DNA from: a virus | Reading direction: 5' to 3' (one strand) | Length of the DNA: 45,328 bases | Virus record (IMG/VR): IMGVR_UViG_3300028392_002161 | Location: 1-45,328 of that record | Shown: one piece after another, positions 22,070 through 30,452 of the stretch | How positions within the stretch are numbered: the stretch's first letter is position 1 | Layout: every line of letters starts with the position of its first letter | The notes under the pieces: model-generated | The model's input: the letters and a program-made list of their open reading frames with translations, nothing else | Database searches by the model: none | Told to the model about the DNA's origin: nothing | Made by a program: the position numbers and the translations under genes

Positions 22070-22732
22070 ATGAACATAATTCTTGAACGTGTATATAAAG
22101 TTTGTAAACAAGTTCGAGAGCAAAGTTCTGAGCAAACAACTTTCAAAAAATTAATAGGTCGTACCCGCAATACTTTCAAATTACACGATTTTGATATTGC
22201 TATTAAGACTAAAAAAGATAAAACACTAGATCCTGACAAGTGGTATGTCATGGCTTACTATGACAGCGAAAATGATTTCAATATGGATACCGCTATAGAA
22301 GTCATCGTCTATCATAATTTAAAAGGCGACGAACCATTCGGGCCACATCAAATAACTAGTTTTCTTACAGAAATCTTTGATGCCACTGTGCATGAGTTTA
22401 GACATCAATATCAAAGTATGCGACGCGACCATAATCAATATGGCGAGCATTTTGATACTCCATATGAGCGTTACTTGGCAGACGATGACGAATTAGATGC
22501 GTATGCGTTCAGCATAGCAATTGAACTGTTACGAACAATGGATGCAACTCGTGCCAAAAAGCGCATGGGCAGGATTAGTGTTTTGAGCAAGATGCGCACA
22601 GGTAGCCAATTTTCAAGCCCACAGCTCAGGGCTTACATTGGACATTTTGGTTTAAACACTCTTACCAAAAGGTTATCCAAAAAGATATATCATCATTTAG
22701 AAACAGTTGACAAGAGATACGTTTTCATGTAA
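22070..22732 (+). CDS. Zincin-like protein (HExxH)
   Basis: 220 residues. HEFRH at 108-112 is followed by a DDDELDAYAF segment that could give the third zinc ligand. The same order, HExxH followed by a DE..A.AF segment, occurs in 31557-32282, so the two are probably distant paralogues. No signal peptide, so it acts in the cytoplasm. Substrate unknown. Begins 2 nt after infA. Confidence 0.75.
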   Translation: MNIILERVYKVCKQVREQSSEQTTFKKLIGRTRNTFKLHDFDIAIKTKKDKTLDPDKWYVMAYYDSENDFNMDTAIEVIVYHNLKGDEPFGPHQITSFLTEIFDATVHEFRHQYQSMRRDHNQYGEHFDTPYERYLADDDELDAYAFSIAIELLRTMDATRAKKRMGRISVLSKMRTGSQFSSPQLRAYIGHFGLNTLTKRLSKKIYHHLETVDKRYVFM

Positions 22733-22735
22733 AAT
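22707..22735 (+). promoter_or_regulatory. Sigma70-type promoter
   Basis: TTGACA (22707-22712), 17-nt spacer, TAAAAT (22730-22735), overlapping the end of the zincin-like gene and about 30 nt ahead of 22766. Confidence 0.75.
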
Positions 22736-22765
22736 ACACGTATAGAAACTAACAAAGTGAGCGAT

Positions 22766-23452
22766 ATGAAAACGTTTCCTACGCAACAAGTTTTAGAACT
22801 GTCTTGTGCCGCACAGCGAGTTAACGGTGCATATCTTAAAGAAGCCGAAGGAGTATATGCTTCTGATGGCAAGTATTTGTACTCAAAACAAACTAATAAA
22901 ATGATGATGTTGTGTACAGTAAATCCTAATAACTGGACAGCTGATCCAAAAGACGCTCCTATGCCACTTCGTGTACTACCCGAAGATGCTGTATTAGCAG
23001 AAGAAATTAAAACATATTTTAAACGACTATTGTTTGCAGCCATCGAAGGTGAAAACGAATTTCAAACTAATATCAATAGTTTTTTAAGTGACGATGCAAT
23101 TGAACTTAAAAACTTCGGATACATTGCCTGCTTGCCAAGTGTCTATGCTAGGGACAAAGTTCAGAACAAAATCAAAAAAGTTGCACGACAAGTTGAAGAA
23201 GGTTATCTTGGAGAAATTGGTAGCCAGCTAAAAGATTTAGATTGTGAAATACTTGAATCAGTTAAGTCAAAAAACTTTGAAGGCTACAATATTTCTGCTA
23301 TAATAAACAACAGGATGGTTTCGTGGTTAAACAAAACAGCACTGACTCTTGGCCCGTGTGTAATTGTCAAAGCCAAAGTTAAAGATCACAGCAAACACTG
23401 GAAGCATCAAAATGATGTGACTAGATTAAATTACGTTAAGGCAGTACAATAA
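22766..23452 (+). CDS. Unknown protein
   Basis: 228 residues from ATG 22766; an in-frame GTG at 22757 is an alternative. No motif recognised. It has a Lys-rich middle (RDKVQNKIKKVARQVEEGY) and basic C terminus (KVKDHSKHWKHQND) and could bind nucleic acid, but this is a guess. The stop overlaps the next start (TAATG). Confidence 0.7.
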   Translation: MKTFPTQQVLELSCAAQRVNGAYLKEAEGVYASDGKYLYSKQTNKMMMLCTVNPNNWTADPKDAPMPLRVLPEDAVLAEEIKTYFKRLLFAAIEGENEFQTNINSFLSDDAIELKNFGYIACLPSVYARDKVQNKIKKVARQVEEGYLGEIGSQLKDLDCEILESVKSKNFEGYNISAIINNRMVSWLNKTALTLGPCVIVKAKVKDHSKHWKHQNDVTRLNYVKAVQ

Positions 23453-23673
23453 TGTATAAAACAATTTACACAGAAGTTGAAGTAGATGTCGACTTGTCAG
23501 AATTTGAAACAGATGATCTTATTGAAGAATTAGAGTCTCGCGGTTCTGGTGTTATGGACTATGGCGATGGTAAGGAAGTGTTGCAAGCCATCTACGAAAA
23601 ACGTAGAATTGGACAAGACTATCAACAAGAACTAGATCAATTAATTTGGCTAGGGCTAGGAAAAATTATATGA
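23452..23673 (+). CDS. Unknown small acidic protein
   Basis: 73 residues. VEVDVDLSEFETDDLIEELE is a short helix-rich segment common in phage small proteins. Coupled to both neighbours by TAATG and ATGA overlaps. Function unknown. Confidence 0.7.
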   Translation: MYKTIYTEVEVDVDLSEFETDDLIEELESRGSGVMDYGDGKEVLQAIYEKRRIGQDYQQELDQLIWLGLGKII

Positions 23674-23861
23674 GTACATGGACATTTAGAACATTGATGA
23701 CTATCTTAGGCATAGTTATCATTGCACAGCTAGTTATGTTAGTAATTACTAAGCCTAGACCTATTATGTGTTTAGGTGGAGTCATTATGGAACAGCATGA
23801 TGACATGTGGATACAAGTTGGAATGTTCCCTAAATTTTGTGTGCCTATAGATAAGGATTGA
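23670..23861 (+). CDS. Small single-span membrane protein
   Basis: 63 residues from ATG 23670 (ATGA overlap). One strong transmembrane helix (TLMTILGIVIIAQLVMLVI), then a short outer part with Cys 34 and Cys 57. Function unknown. Confidence 0.7.
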   Translation: MSTWTFRTLMTILGIVIIAQLVMLVITKPRPIMCLGGVIMEQHDDMWIQVGMFPKFCVPIDKD

Positions 23862-23862
23862 T

Positions 23863-24219
23863 ATGGCTGGTTGGAATACAATTGAACGAATTCGTCGTCT
23901 TGAAGAACAAATCGACAAGCTAGGATTTAAGTTTGCCAAGAGCAAACACAGTGATTGGTCTGATGATCACGGTGCCCTAAGCCTCAAGCCAAAAGATCCT
24001 GACGCATTGCCAATTTACAGTCGTGATGCTGAATTGTTTATTGGTAGTGTTGAACGTCTTGAAGATTGGCTAGCTGGTGTTCGATGGGCACGTGAATACG
24101 ACATGATGCTCAAGTTGAGCGATGACAAGAAACGCTCGGCGGCTGAACAAAAGGAACGTAATCGACAATTGATGCGTACACTTAAAGAAGGCAAGCGTGT
24201 GGAAGGTGTAGTAGAATGA
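23863..24219 (+). CDS. Unknown protein
   Basis: 118 residues. Starts AGWNTIERIRRLEEQIDKLG (coiled-coil-like) and ends in a Lys/Arg-rich helix. The gene is followed through an overlap (24216) by another unknown. No family recognised. Confidence 0.7.
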   Translation: MAGWNTIERIRRLEEQIDKLGFKFAKSKHSDWSDDHGALSLKPKDPDALPIYSRDAELFIGSVERLEDWLAGVRWAREYDMMLKLSDDKKRSAAEQKERNRQLMRTLKEGKRVEGVVE

Positions 24220-24686
24220 AAAAGATATATTACGAAAAGATTGGACGCAAGTATGTGCCTGTTGCTGAGTATGATAACGACTTCATGGACGGCTTTACTA
24301 AGGGTACTCATTTGGTTATGAGCTACCCTGGTGGTACTAGTCGCAGGTACAACATCGACCCTAACTATGCCGCAATGATTGCCGCTGGGCGTGTAGCAGA
24401 AGATGCTATCTGCCGGGCTATATCAAAGGCCAGCGAGCTTAGACCACAGAAGACCCCTATTACACTAGGACAGAAGAAGGCTTGGGAAAAGTTAGCCAAA
24501 GAATTTGGTGACGAACTTTGTACACTAACCGGGCTCAGTGTGCATGACTGTGCTGAGGCAGGAGTTAAAGCCATGATGTTGGAAGCTGACAAGTTATTGT
24601 CTAACCCAACTGTACGTAAGGCATACGAAAAGTTTTTATTTGTAGCAGAATTAACGAGAGATCATAATGAGCAAAGCAAAACATAA
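24216..24686 (+). CDS. Unknown protein
   Basis: 156 residues, overlapping genes on both sides (4 and 20 nt). A GGTSRRYNIDPNYAAMIAAGR segment is followed by a helical C-terminal half. No recognised domain. Confidence 0.7.
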   Translation: MKKIYYEKIGRKYVPVAEYDNDFMDGFTKGTHLVMSYPGGTSRRYNIDPNYAAMIAAGRVAEDAICRAISKASELRPQKTPITLGQKKAWEKLAKEFGDELCTLTGLSVHDCAEAGVKAMMLEADKLLSNPTVRKAYEKFLFVAELTRDHNEQSKT

Positions 24687-24918
24687 ACCTCACCAATGGA
24701 TTGACGGTGAGACCGCTGATCGTATCACCAGTCTTAACCTAAAAGATTATCGTGCGTATCTCAAGAAAGAACTAAAGCAATGGAAGAAGAATCCAAAGTC
24801 AGATACTAACCCAGACGGCTATTGGCTACATCCTGAAGATGTTGGACTCAATATGCAAACCATTGCCGCACTGGATTTGATTATTGATCACTTTGTAGTA
24901 ACAGAGGATGAAAAATGA
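24667..24918 (+). CDS. Unknown small protein
   Basis: 83 residues, basic N-terminal half and acidic C-terminal end, overlapping its neighbours by 20 and 4 nt. No recognised domain. Confidence 0.65.
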   Translation: MSKAKHKPHQWIDGETADRITSLNLKDYRAYLKKELKQWKKNPKSDTNPDGYWLHPEDVGLNMQTIAALDLIIDHFVVTEDEK

Positions 24919-25397
24919 AACAAGAACTAGATACATTGCTATGTGAACGGTATCCAAAGATGATGGTGAACCGTGACAAGCCTATGACTGAAACTTGCAT
25001 GTGTTGGGGGTTCAGCTGTGGCGATGGTTGGTTTGATATCTTGGATCAACTCATGGGCAATATTCAACATCACATTGACTGGAAAGAGAAACAACGTAAC
25101 TGGGCAATTACTTTTAATAGTACAGCTTCGCCGGAAGACATGCGGCCAGTTCCGGATGCTATTCCACAAGTAACGCTAGACCAAGTCAAAGAAAAGTTTG
25201 GCACACTGCGTTTTTATTACACCGGTGGCGATGACTATATCAGCGGTATGGTAACGATGGCAGAATCAATGTCAGGAGTAACTTGCGAAACTTGTGGCAA
25301 ACATGGCAAGCGTGTTGGAGGCGGATGGGTTACTACACTATGTGAAGAACATGCCACAGAAAGAAATATTGTTTATAACGAAGAAGGAAACGAATAA
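24915..25397 (+). CDS. Phage zinc-ribbon protein, unknown role
   Basis: 160 residues. GDGWFDILDQL, then VKEKFGTLRFYYTGG, then a C-terminal metal-binding element CETCG...LCEEH. This arrangement recurs in small tailed-phage proteins of unknown function. The Cys and His residues suggest one structural zinc. ATGA overlap with the gene before. Confidence 0.72.
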   Translation: MKQELDTLLCERYPKMMVNRDKPMTETCMCWGFSCGDGWFDILDQLMGNIQHHIDWKEKQRNWAITFNSTASPEDMRPVPDAIPQVTLDQVKEKFGTLRFYYTGGDDYISGMVTMAESMSGVTCETCGKHGKRVGGGWVTTLCEEHATERNIVYNEEGNE

Positions 25398-26002
25398 TGA
25401 TCTCGATGAAAGAATGGATGGAACTAGTTGACTATAAAATTACCGAAGGCGGTGATTATGGTTGGGGATGTTATGGTCCGAATAGCTATACGCTAGATAG
25501 CTGGAATGGCGTTCACGGTAAAGGTGGATACAGTTTCAGTATTGTGTTCAGCACCAAGAGCCAAAAGGTATATGAAGTCAGTATGTGCGATTATACCAAT
25601 GATCGTGCCTATCGCATGATCAATCCAAAAAATGTTGAAAAGCACAGCAAAGAAGCCAAGGCTCGCGATGTGAATTTAAACGAAGCTTGGGACGATGTGG
25701 ACTATATTGATTTGGAAGTGGCGGATGATTTTATCCGAAAAGCACTTGCTATTCGAGCAGGCGAAGATTATGATACACGAATATCAGTTCCAGTTGACTT
25801 TTCAGATGAAGAACTGTTACAATACATGAAACTAGCACACGAGCGTGATATGACCTTTAATGCGTTTGTTGAAGAAGCGTTACGGTTTGCTATTGAAGAA
25901 CATAAAGCAGGGCGTCTTACCAAAGAAGATGCTCAAAAATTTGTATTAGAAAGCAAAACGGCTTGGCCGTTTGAAACAGAGAAAGAAGACCATGAGGATT
26001 AA
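25397..26002 (+). CDS. Unknown protein with ribbon-helix-helix-like C-terminal part
   Basis: 201 residues. The N-terminal ~70 residues are Gly/Tyr/Trp-rich beta-type. Residues ~135-175 (VPVDFSDEELLQYMKLAHE, then MTFNAFVEEALRFAIEEH) read like an RHH DNA-binding domain, as found in the Arc/MetJ group. It could be an autoregulator. Overlaps the next gene by 11 nt. Confidence 0.65.
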   Translation: MISMKEWMELVDYKITEGGDYGWGCYGPNSYTLDSWNGVHGKGGYSFSIVFSTKSQKVYEVSMCDYTNDRAYRMINPKNVEKHSKEAKARDVNLNEAWDDVDYIDLEVADDFIRKALAIRAGEDYDTRISVPVDFSDEELLQYMKLAHERDMTFNAFVEEALRFAIEEHKAGRLTKEDAQKFVLESKTAWPFETEKEDHED

Positions 26003-26876
26003 ACTTGTATCTGATCTCCACTTGGAGTTCAGCGACATTAATATTGTTAATGATCAGGACTATGATGTACTGATCCTAGGTGGTGATATTTGCATCGCCC
26101 AGGATCTGCACGATCATCATGCCGCTGACTTTAATCCATATAGCAGTGGAGCATTGGCAGATCTTAGCCGTAAGATGCAACGGGTCGCTCGTTTTCGCGA
26201 CTTCTTTAAGCGTTGTAGTTTTCAGTTTCCTCATGTGATCTACATCATGGGCAATCACGAATTCTATCACGGTAAGTTTTACAGTGCCATTGATTACATG
26301 CGTGACGAGTGTGCCAAGTATCCCAACATTCATATGTTGGAACAAGATACTTACATTATTCAAGATAGGAATAAAGAAACAGGTGAAGTAACTGATGTTG
26401 TGTTTGTGGGTGGAACATTATGGACTGACATGAATCGTCGAGATTCTTTGACCATGCATGCTATCAAAGATATGATGAACGACTTTAAAATTATTCGTAA
26501 TGAAAAGCGTGAGTATGCGGCTATGAGTCCGCTGGATGTTGCTATTAGACACGACAAGACGCTGGGCTATATCAAACACATTGTTCAAGAACACAAGGAC
26601 AAGAAGTGTGTGGTGGTAGGCCATCATGCTCCCAGTTTTAAAAGTGTGCATGAGCAATACGCAAGTCAGACACTTATGAACGGTGGTTATGCCAGTGACC
26701 TAAGTGAGTTCATTTTGGATCACCCACAGATTGTGCTGTGGACACATGGTCACATGCATCAGCCGTCTGATTATGTGATTGGTGAAACACGAATTGTATG
26801 CAACCCCCGTGGTTATGAAAACGACGGCTACAGTGAAAACAGTGGCTGGAACCCCGATATTTTATTGGAGATTTAA
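25992..26876 (+). CDS. Calcineurin-like metallophosphoesterase
   Basis: 294 residues from ATG 25992. Motifs in order: SDLHLEF (7-13), GGDI, GNHEFY, GHHAP and HGHMH, a complete dimetal site. Unlike the 5385 enzyme it belongs to the longer SDLHLEF type seen in many phages. Substrate unknown. It is the last larger gene before a run of very small ones. Confidence 0.9.
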   Translation: MRIKLVSDLHLEFSDINIVNDQDYDVLILGGDICIAQDLHDHHAADFNPYSSGALADLSRKMQRVARFRDFFKRCSFQFPHVIYIMGNHEFYHGKFYSAIDYMRDECAKYPNIHMLEQDTYIIQDRNKETGEVTDVVFVGGTLWTDMNRRDSLTMHAIKDMMNDFKIIRNEKREYAAMSPLDVAIRHDKTLGYIKHIVQEHKDKKCVVVGHHAPSFKSVHEQYASQTLMNGGYASDLSEFILDHPQIVLWTHGHMHQPSDYVIGETRIVCNPRGYENDGYSENSGWNPDILLEI

Positions 26877-27041
26877 ATGAGTGAAGAAACTAAAGAACTA
26901 AGCGTACCGCAAATGCTTCGTACAACTGGTGAAAATACCGCTGACTTTATGAAACGAGTTGCCGAACATGTTGATGAATTAGAAAATAGAATTTCTATGT
27001 TACAAGAACGTATTGTTGAATTAGAAAATGCCGCTAAGTGA
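26877..27041 (+). CDS. Small coiled-coil protein
   Basis: 54 residues. The C-terminal half (VDELENRISMLQERIVELEN) has leucine/isoleucine heptads and should form a coiled coil. Starts directly after the previous stop (TAAATG). Overlaps the next start by 14 nt. Function unknown. Confidence 0.7.
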   Translation: MSEETKELSVPQMLRTTGENTADFMKRVAEHVDELENRISMLQERIVELENAAK

Positions 27042-27348
27042 ATCCAATATGAAACGTTTTAAACTTTGGCTTAAAAACGTATTAAAACAGGAAAATGTAT
27101 CGGTTACATTTACTAAAAAAGATGGTAGTGAACGTGTCATGCGGTGTACTACTAATCCAACATTTATTATGTTTAAAGATCCTGCTAGTGTAGAATCTAA
27201 ATCAGAACGTAAAGTAAATGACGATGTAATGCCTGTGTTTGATTTAGATGCCAACGCTTGGAGAAGCTTTCGTTGGGACAGTATTAAAAATGTAACTTTT
27301 ACATTTAATCGTGGAGATAAAAATGGCTACAGTACTGAGGCACAGTGA
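27028..27348 (+). CDS. DUF2693-like phage protein
   Basis: 106 residues. VSVTFTKKDGSERVMRCTT and a later VFDLDANAWRSFRWDSI match the pattern of DUF2693, a small SH3-like beta-barrel family common in T4-type phages and of unknown function. ATG 27028 overlaps the previous gene; ATG 27049 is an equally plausible start. Confidence 0.75.
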   Translation: MPLSESNMKRFKLWLKNVLKQENVSVTFTKKDGSERVMRCTTNPTFIMFKDPASVESKSERKVNDDVMPVFDLDANAWRSFRWDSIKNVTFTFNRGDKNGYSTEAQ

Positions 27349-27562
27349 TACTTGTCAAATCAAAATGGCAAAGAGTGCTAAGATGACCGAAGCGGTTGTG
27401 CAAGATTTTGAGGACAAAGTCTTACTCAATGTAATTGTCAACAAAGCAGTTAAAATTAGTATGAAATGGAATGGTAAATGTTATGAAGGACGAAATGCTG
27501 GAATGGATTTTGAAAGCGACGGACCGGCTGTAATACGCACTAAAACCGCATCAAGAGGTTAA
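27323..27562 (+). CDS. Unknown small protein
   Basis: 79 residues from ATG 27323 with GGAG 5-9 nt upstream, overlapping the previous gene by 26 nt. Beta-rich; no family recognised. Confidence 0.65.
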   Translation: MATVLRHSDTCQIKMAKSAKMTEAVVQDFEDKVLLNVIVNKAVKISMKWNGKCYEGRNAGMDFESDGPAVIRTKTASRG

Positions 27563-27563
27563 T

Positions 27564-27971
27564 GTGATTGACTGTTTAATTATTGGGGATAGTATTGCTG
27601 TTGGTACTAAACAATTTAGACCCGATTGTGTTGCTGTTGCCAAGGGCGGAATTAATAGTTGGCAATGGCGCAAACAATACCTTGAAGGTGATAAAGGTGC
27701 ATTGCCACTTGCTGAGACATTAATCATTAGTCTCGGATCAAACGATCACAAAGGTGTTAACACACGAGAAGAAATTTCCGCTATCCGTTCAAAGGTATTG
27801 GCCAAGCGTGTCTATTGGATTCTACCGGCAATCAAACCAGAAGTCCAAGCAATTGTGCGTGAAGTTGCAGGAGGATTTGGAGATACAGTATTACCAATTA
27901 CACGCCTACAACCGGACGGCATTCATCCAAGTTGGGCAGGCTATAAAGAATTAGGAGAGAAGGCAAAATGA
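27564..27971 (+). CDS. SGNH-type hydrolase-like protein
   Basis: 135 residues with GDSIAVG (8-14, catalytic Ser), LGSND (catalytic Asn) and DGIHPS (catalytic Asp-His), the block order of GDSL/SGNH esterases. Shorter than usual (about 200 residues), but all four blocks are visible. The start is GTG at 27564, as the nearby ATG is out of frame. No signal peptide. It may deacylate or deacetylate a sugar or lipid. Confidence 0.8.
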   Translation: MIDCLIIGDSIAVGTKQFRPDCVAVAKGGINSWQWRKQYLEGDKGALPLAETLIISLGSNDHKGVNTREEISAIRSKVLAKRVYWILPAIKPEVQAIVREVAGGFGDTVLPITRLQPDGIHPSWAGYKELGEKAK

Positions 27972-28393
27972 AAATTGGGTTAAGTTACAGCCGTTGTATT
28001 TTAGACATTGTGGAAGGACGGGTAAACATAGACGATGTATTGGTATTAATTACTCGTACAGACTTTGATCCTCGAGATGACGACCAATGGGCCGGAATTT
28101 GGTCAGGTTACTGCCTCGGCGGATTAAGCAACCCTGAATGGGGAAACTATGATTACCATAGTAAAGACGACGAAGATAAATTTCGTAGCGTAAGCATTAT
28201 GATCTACGAAGATGGCAAGATGCATCAGCCTCGACAATTTGGTGCGCATCCACGCCGCCGACCAGAAATTTGGTTAGAAGCAGTTTTACCAAACAGTGAG
28301 CTAGAGACCAATCCAGCCGCTAAAATGGCTTGGGAAAAGTTCCAAACTATTGCATCACTTTCGAGCGTCGAATTGGATGACAAGTATCAGTAA
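27968..28393 (+). CDS. Conserved-type phage protein, unknown
   Basis: 141 residues. IVEGRVNIDDVLVLITRTDF and a Trp/Gly-rich middle (WAGIWSGYCLGGLSNPEWG) are followed by a helical C terminus. Similar short proteins are common in T4-like phages, but I cannot name a function. ATGA overlap with the hydrolase. Confidence 0.72.
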   Translation: MKIGLSYSRCILDIVEGRVNIDDVLVLITRTDFDPRDDDQWAGIWSGYCLGGLSNPEWGNYDYHSKDDEDKFRSVSIMIYEDGKMHQPRQFGAHPRRRPEIWLEAVLPNSELETNPAAKMAWEKFQTIASLSSVELDDKYQ

Positions 28394-28405
28394 TGAGCAT
28401 ATAAT
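28377..28405 (+). promoter_or_regulatory. Sigma70-type promoter
   Basis: ATGACA (28377-28382), 17-nt spacer, TATAAT (28400-28405), at the end of 27968-28393. A small AATGA/TCATT hairpin (28412-28425) lies in the leader before 28437. Confidence 0.7.
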
Positions 28406-28436
28406 ACTATTAATGAAACTTCATTGATAGGCAAAT

Positions 28437-28790
28437 ATGTTTTTACTTATTATTACAGCAGGTGTCATACTAGCAATATTTTTGCCGGTACTAAGGTTCC
28501 TGATAGGTTTACTAATTATTTGGACATTTTTCTCATTGTTCGATCATAGTAACTCTGCGGCAACTGTAGTTCCGACTACTGAATATTTTCGTGAAATTTC
28601 TTACGAAGATCTAAAAAAATATCCAGTAAGTTGTGATAAAAAAGATCAACAATTAGCTGAGCTAACAAAATTACAGCGTTCAAAGAATTTTAATCCCGAT
28701 CCTGAAAAATTAGAAGAATCGGATCGTATTTTTAATAGCAGGCTCAAGGCTACTATTTGGTGGTATACCTATAGTTGTGTGCAATCATGA
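28437..28790 (+). CDS. Small membrane protein
   Basis: 117 residues. Two closely spaced or one long hydrophobic segment over residues 1-37, then a polar helical region with Cys at 66 and 114. Co-translated with the secreted protein downstream (ATGA). Function unknown. Confidence 0.7.
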   Translation: MFLLIITAGVILAIFLPVLRFLIGLLIIWTFFSLFDHSNSAATVVPTTEYFREISYEDLKKYPVSCDKKDQQLAELTKLQRSKNFNPDPEKLEESDRIFNSRLKATIWWYTYSCVQS

Positions 28791-29323
28791 AAACACTAAT
28801 ACTATTGTCTTGTTTGGTTAGTAGTTTTGCCATGGCAGAATGTAATGTAAAAGTAGCCAGTCAACTGACAAACGAACGCCAAGTAGGACCAATTACTAAT
28901 TTAGTAAAAGATACTAAAATTATGGGCCAATGTACTGTAGAATTTGATATGGATGTAGACGGTAAAACATACCATTTGAGAGAAACTGAAAAAGGTTGGG
29001 AAAATCCCGAAAGCCTTTGTTACTATGCCCGAGAACGAGCACGTAAGAATCTTCTTATGGATATGCCCGGACGGTTCAAAACCGAAAGTGTTACTAGTTG
29101 TAGAGAAGGTGAAACGGTACCTGCAACCCTTAAAAAAGGTAATACAATTTTAGAAACAGAAGCACCGTTTGGATCAAATAAAAAATACTTTACATATCGC
29201 AATAGTCGTTGCCGTATGTTCCAAGAACACTTAGTTGTAGATAGGCAATTAAAAGTCTTCAACGGTGTAATTTGCCAAGTTGATAATTCAGATACAAATT
29301 GGCTAATTGTGGATAAATGGTAG
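28787..29323 (+). CDS. Secreted protein, unknown
   Basis: 178 residues from ATG 28787. Signal peptide KTLILLSCLVSSFAMA with likely cleavage before ECNVK. Mature part has several Cys and is beta-rich. Ends in TAG, one of few UAG stops in the window; read-through would add only about ten residues. Confidence 0.75.
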   Translation: MKTLILLSCLVSSFAMAECNVKVASQLTNERQVGPITNLVKDTKIMGQCTVEFDMDVDGKTYHLRETEKGWENPESLCYYARERARKNLLMDMPGRFKTESVTSCREGETVPATLKKGNTILETEAPFGSNKKYFTYRNSRCRMFQEHLVVDRQLKVFNGVICQVDNSDTNWLIVDKW

Positions 29324-29324
29324 G

Positions 29325-29353
29325 TTGACTTTAACGTACCATTACGTTATAAT
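29325..29353 (+). promoter_or_regulatory. Sigma70-type promoter
   Basis: TTGACT (29325-29330), 17-nt spacer, TATAAT (29348-29353). It starts right after the previous stop codon and serves 29381-30451. Confidence 0.85.
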
Positions 29354-29359
29354 TAAATT

Positions 29360-29372
29360 TTAACACACAGAG
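29360..29372 (+). promoter_or_regulatory. Leader element, second copy
   Basis: TTAACACACAGAG, identical to 20774-20786, here followed by AGGG as ribosome-binding site and ATG at 29381. Confidence 0.45.
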
Positions 29373-29380
29373 AGGGTTAT

Positions 29381-29509
29381 ATGAAGGCATTTATTTTAGG
29401 CACAGTCTTTGGACTAGTTCTAGCAACAGTTGGATTTTCCGGCATTGCTAAAATGTTGGACAAGGGTGTAGACACAGTTAAGACACAAAGTACGGAGTTG
29501 GCAAAATGA
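29381..29509 (+). CDS. Very small membrane or exported protein
   Basis: 42 residues starting KAFILGTVFGLVLATVGFSG, a single hydrophobic segment, followed by a helical VDTVKTQSTELAK tail. AGAGGG precedes the start. Overlaps the lipoprotein gene by ATGA. Function unknown. Confidence 0.75.
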   Translation: MKAFILGTVFGLVLATVGFSGIAKMLDKGVDTVKTQSTELAK

Positions 29510-29652
29510 AAACAGTAGTAGCATTGATTTTAGTAACAAGTCTTGCCGCTTGCTCAACAGTAGCAGGTGTAGGTAAGGATCTCCAATCGTCTGCAGAATG
29601 GACTAAAGAAAAGATTTCAAAGCCATCCGTGGATCTTAACAAAGGAAATTAA
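29506..29652 (+). CDS. Entericidin-like lipoprotein
   Basis: 48 residues. Short signal with lipobox LAAC (Cys 16), followed by STVAGVGKDLQSSAEW, which matches the C-T-x2-G-x-GxD pattern of entericidin EcnA/EcnB. Entericidins are small outer-membrane-targeted lipoproteins linked to toxin/antidote-type cell lysis. Role in a phage is not known. Confidence 0.75.
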   Translation: MKTVVALILVTSLAACSTVAGVGKDLQSSAEWTKEKISKPSVDLNKGN

Positions 29653-29653
29653 A

Positions 29654-30451
29654 ATGAAAAATAATTTTAAGACACTAGTATTGACTTCAACCCTTGCACT
29701 TCTTGGCACCAATGCTAGCGCACAGATTTTTGGATCTACTTCGGACGCATACGAACGCCGAGCAGATGCTGAACGCCAGCGTCAAGAAAAATATGTAGAT
29801 AATGCTATTAGCAAGGCTCCTGAATGGATGTATAAATTGCCTTCAAGCAACAATGCTGTTTACGCATCCGGTACCGGTGTAAGCTACGATATGGCCATGG
29901 CCGATCATAAAGCTAAATCCGATGCTTATGGTAAAATTTGTATGACAGCTGGCGGAACAGCTAGCCAAAGTACTAAGATTTTTAAAACTGATACTGAAAA
30001 AGCCAGTACCGACAATACAGAACTTGCTGTTCGCACAGCCTGTCGTGAAGTCAGCTTACTTGGCGTAGAAGTTCGAGAAGTCAAACATATTGCGGAAGGA
30101 AATCGTTTTCGGTCGTATGTATTGATTGTGTTGCCAACAGGTGATGCCAATGTATTGAAAATTGGTAAAGAAGTACAACGACAAAAAGAAGTTGCATTGA
30201 CTCGAGAAGAACAAGCATTTAAAGAACTCGATCGAGACCAAGTTACAGTAACACCAATTCCTGCACCGCAAACACTATCCCCTAGTGAGCAAATTGCTCC
30301 CGCTAAGTCAGATAAGGTTAGCGTAGTTACTCCAACTGGAAACGGCACACTAAATCTACTTCCAGTAGATAATGCTGAGTATCGAGCCAAGCGGGAAGCT
30401 GCACTACAAAAACCTGGTGCTGTAGTTGGCCAGGTGACTATTAGTAATTAA
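29654..30451 (+). CDS. LPP20-like secreted protein
   Basis: 265 residues. Signal peptide (TLVLTSTLALLGTNASA), then a charged linker, then a domain from about residue 55 with PEWMYKLPSSNNAVYASGTG, typical of the LPP20/FlgP-like lipoprotein group. It lacks a lipobox Cys, so it is probably soluble in the periplasm. The C-terminal ~80 residues are Pro/Thr-rich and probably disordered. Confidence 0.7.
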   Translation: MKNNFKTLVLTSTLALLGTNASAQIFGSTSDAYERRADAERQRQEKYVDNAISKAPEWMYKLPSSNNAVYASGTGVSYDMAMADHKAKSDAYGKICMTAGGTASQSTKIFKTDTEKASTDNTELAVRTACREVSLLGVEVREVKHIAEGNRFRSYVLIVLPTGDANVLKIGKEVQRQKEVALTREEQAFKELDRDQVTVTPIPAPQTLSPSEQIAPAKSDKVSVVTPTGNGTLNLLPVDNAEYRAKREAALQKPGAVVGQVTISN

Positions 30452-30452
30452 T

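Noticed and set aside
29926-30390. 154-residue minus-strand ORF
   Set aside because: Antisense shadow of the LPP20-like gene; Ser/Thr-rich nonsense composition.
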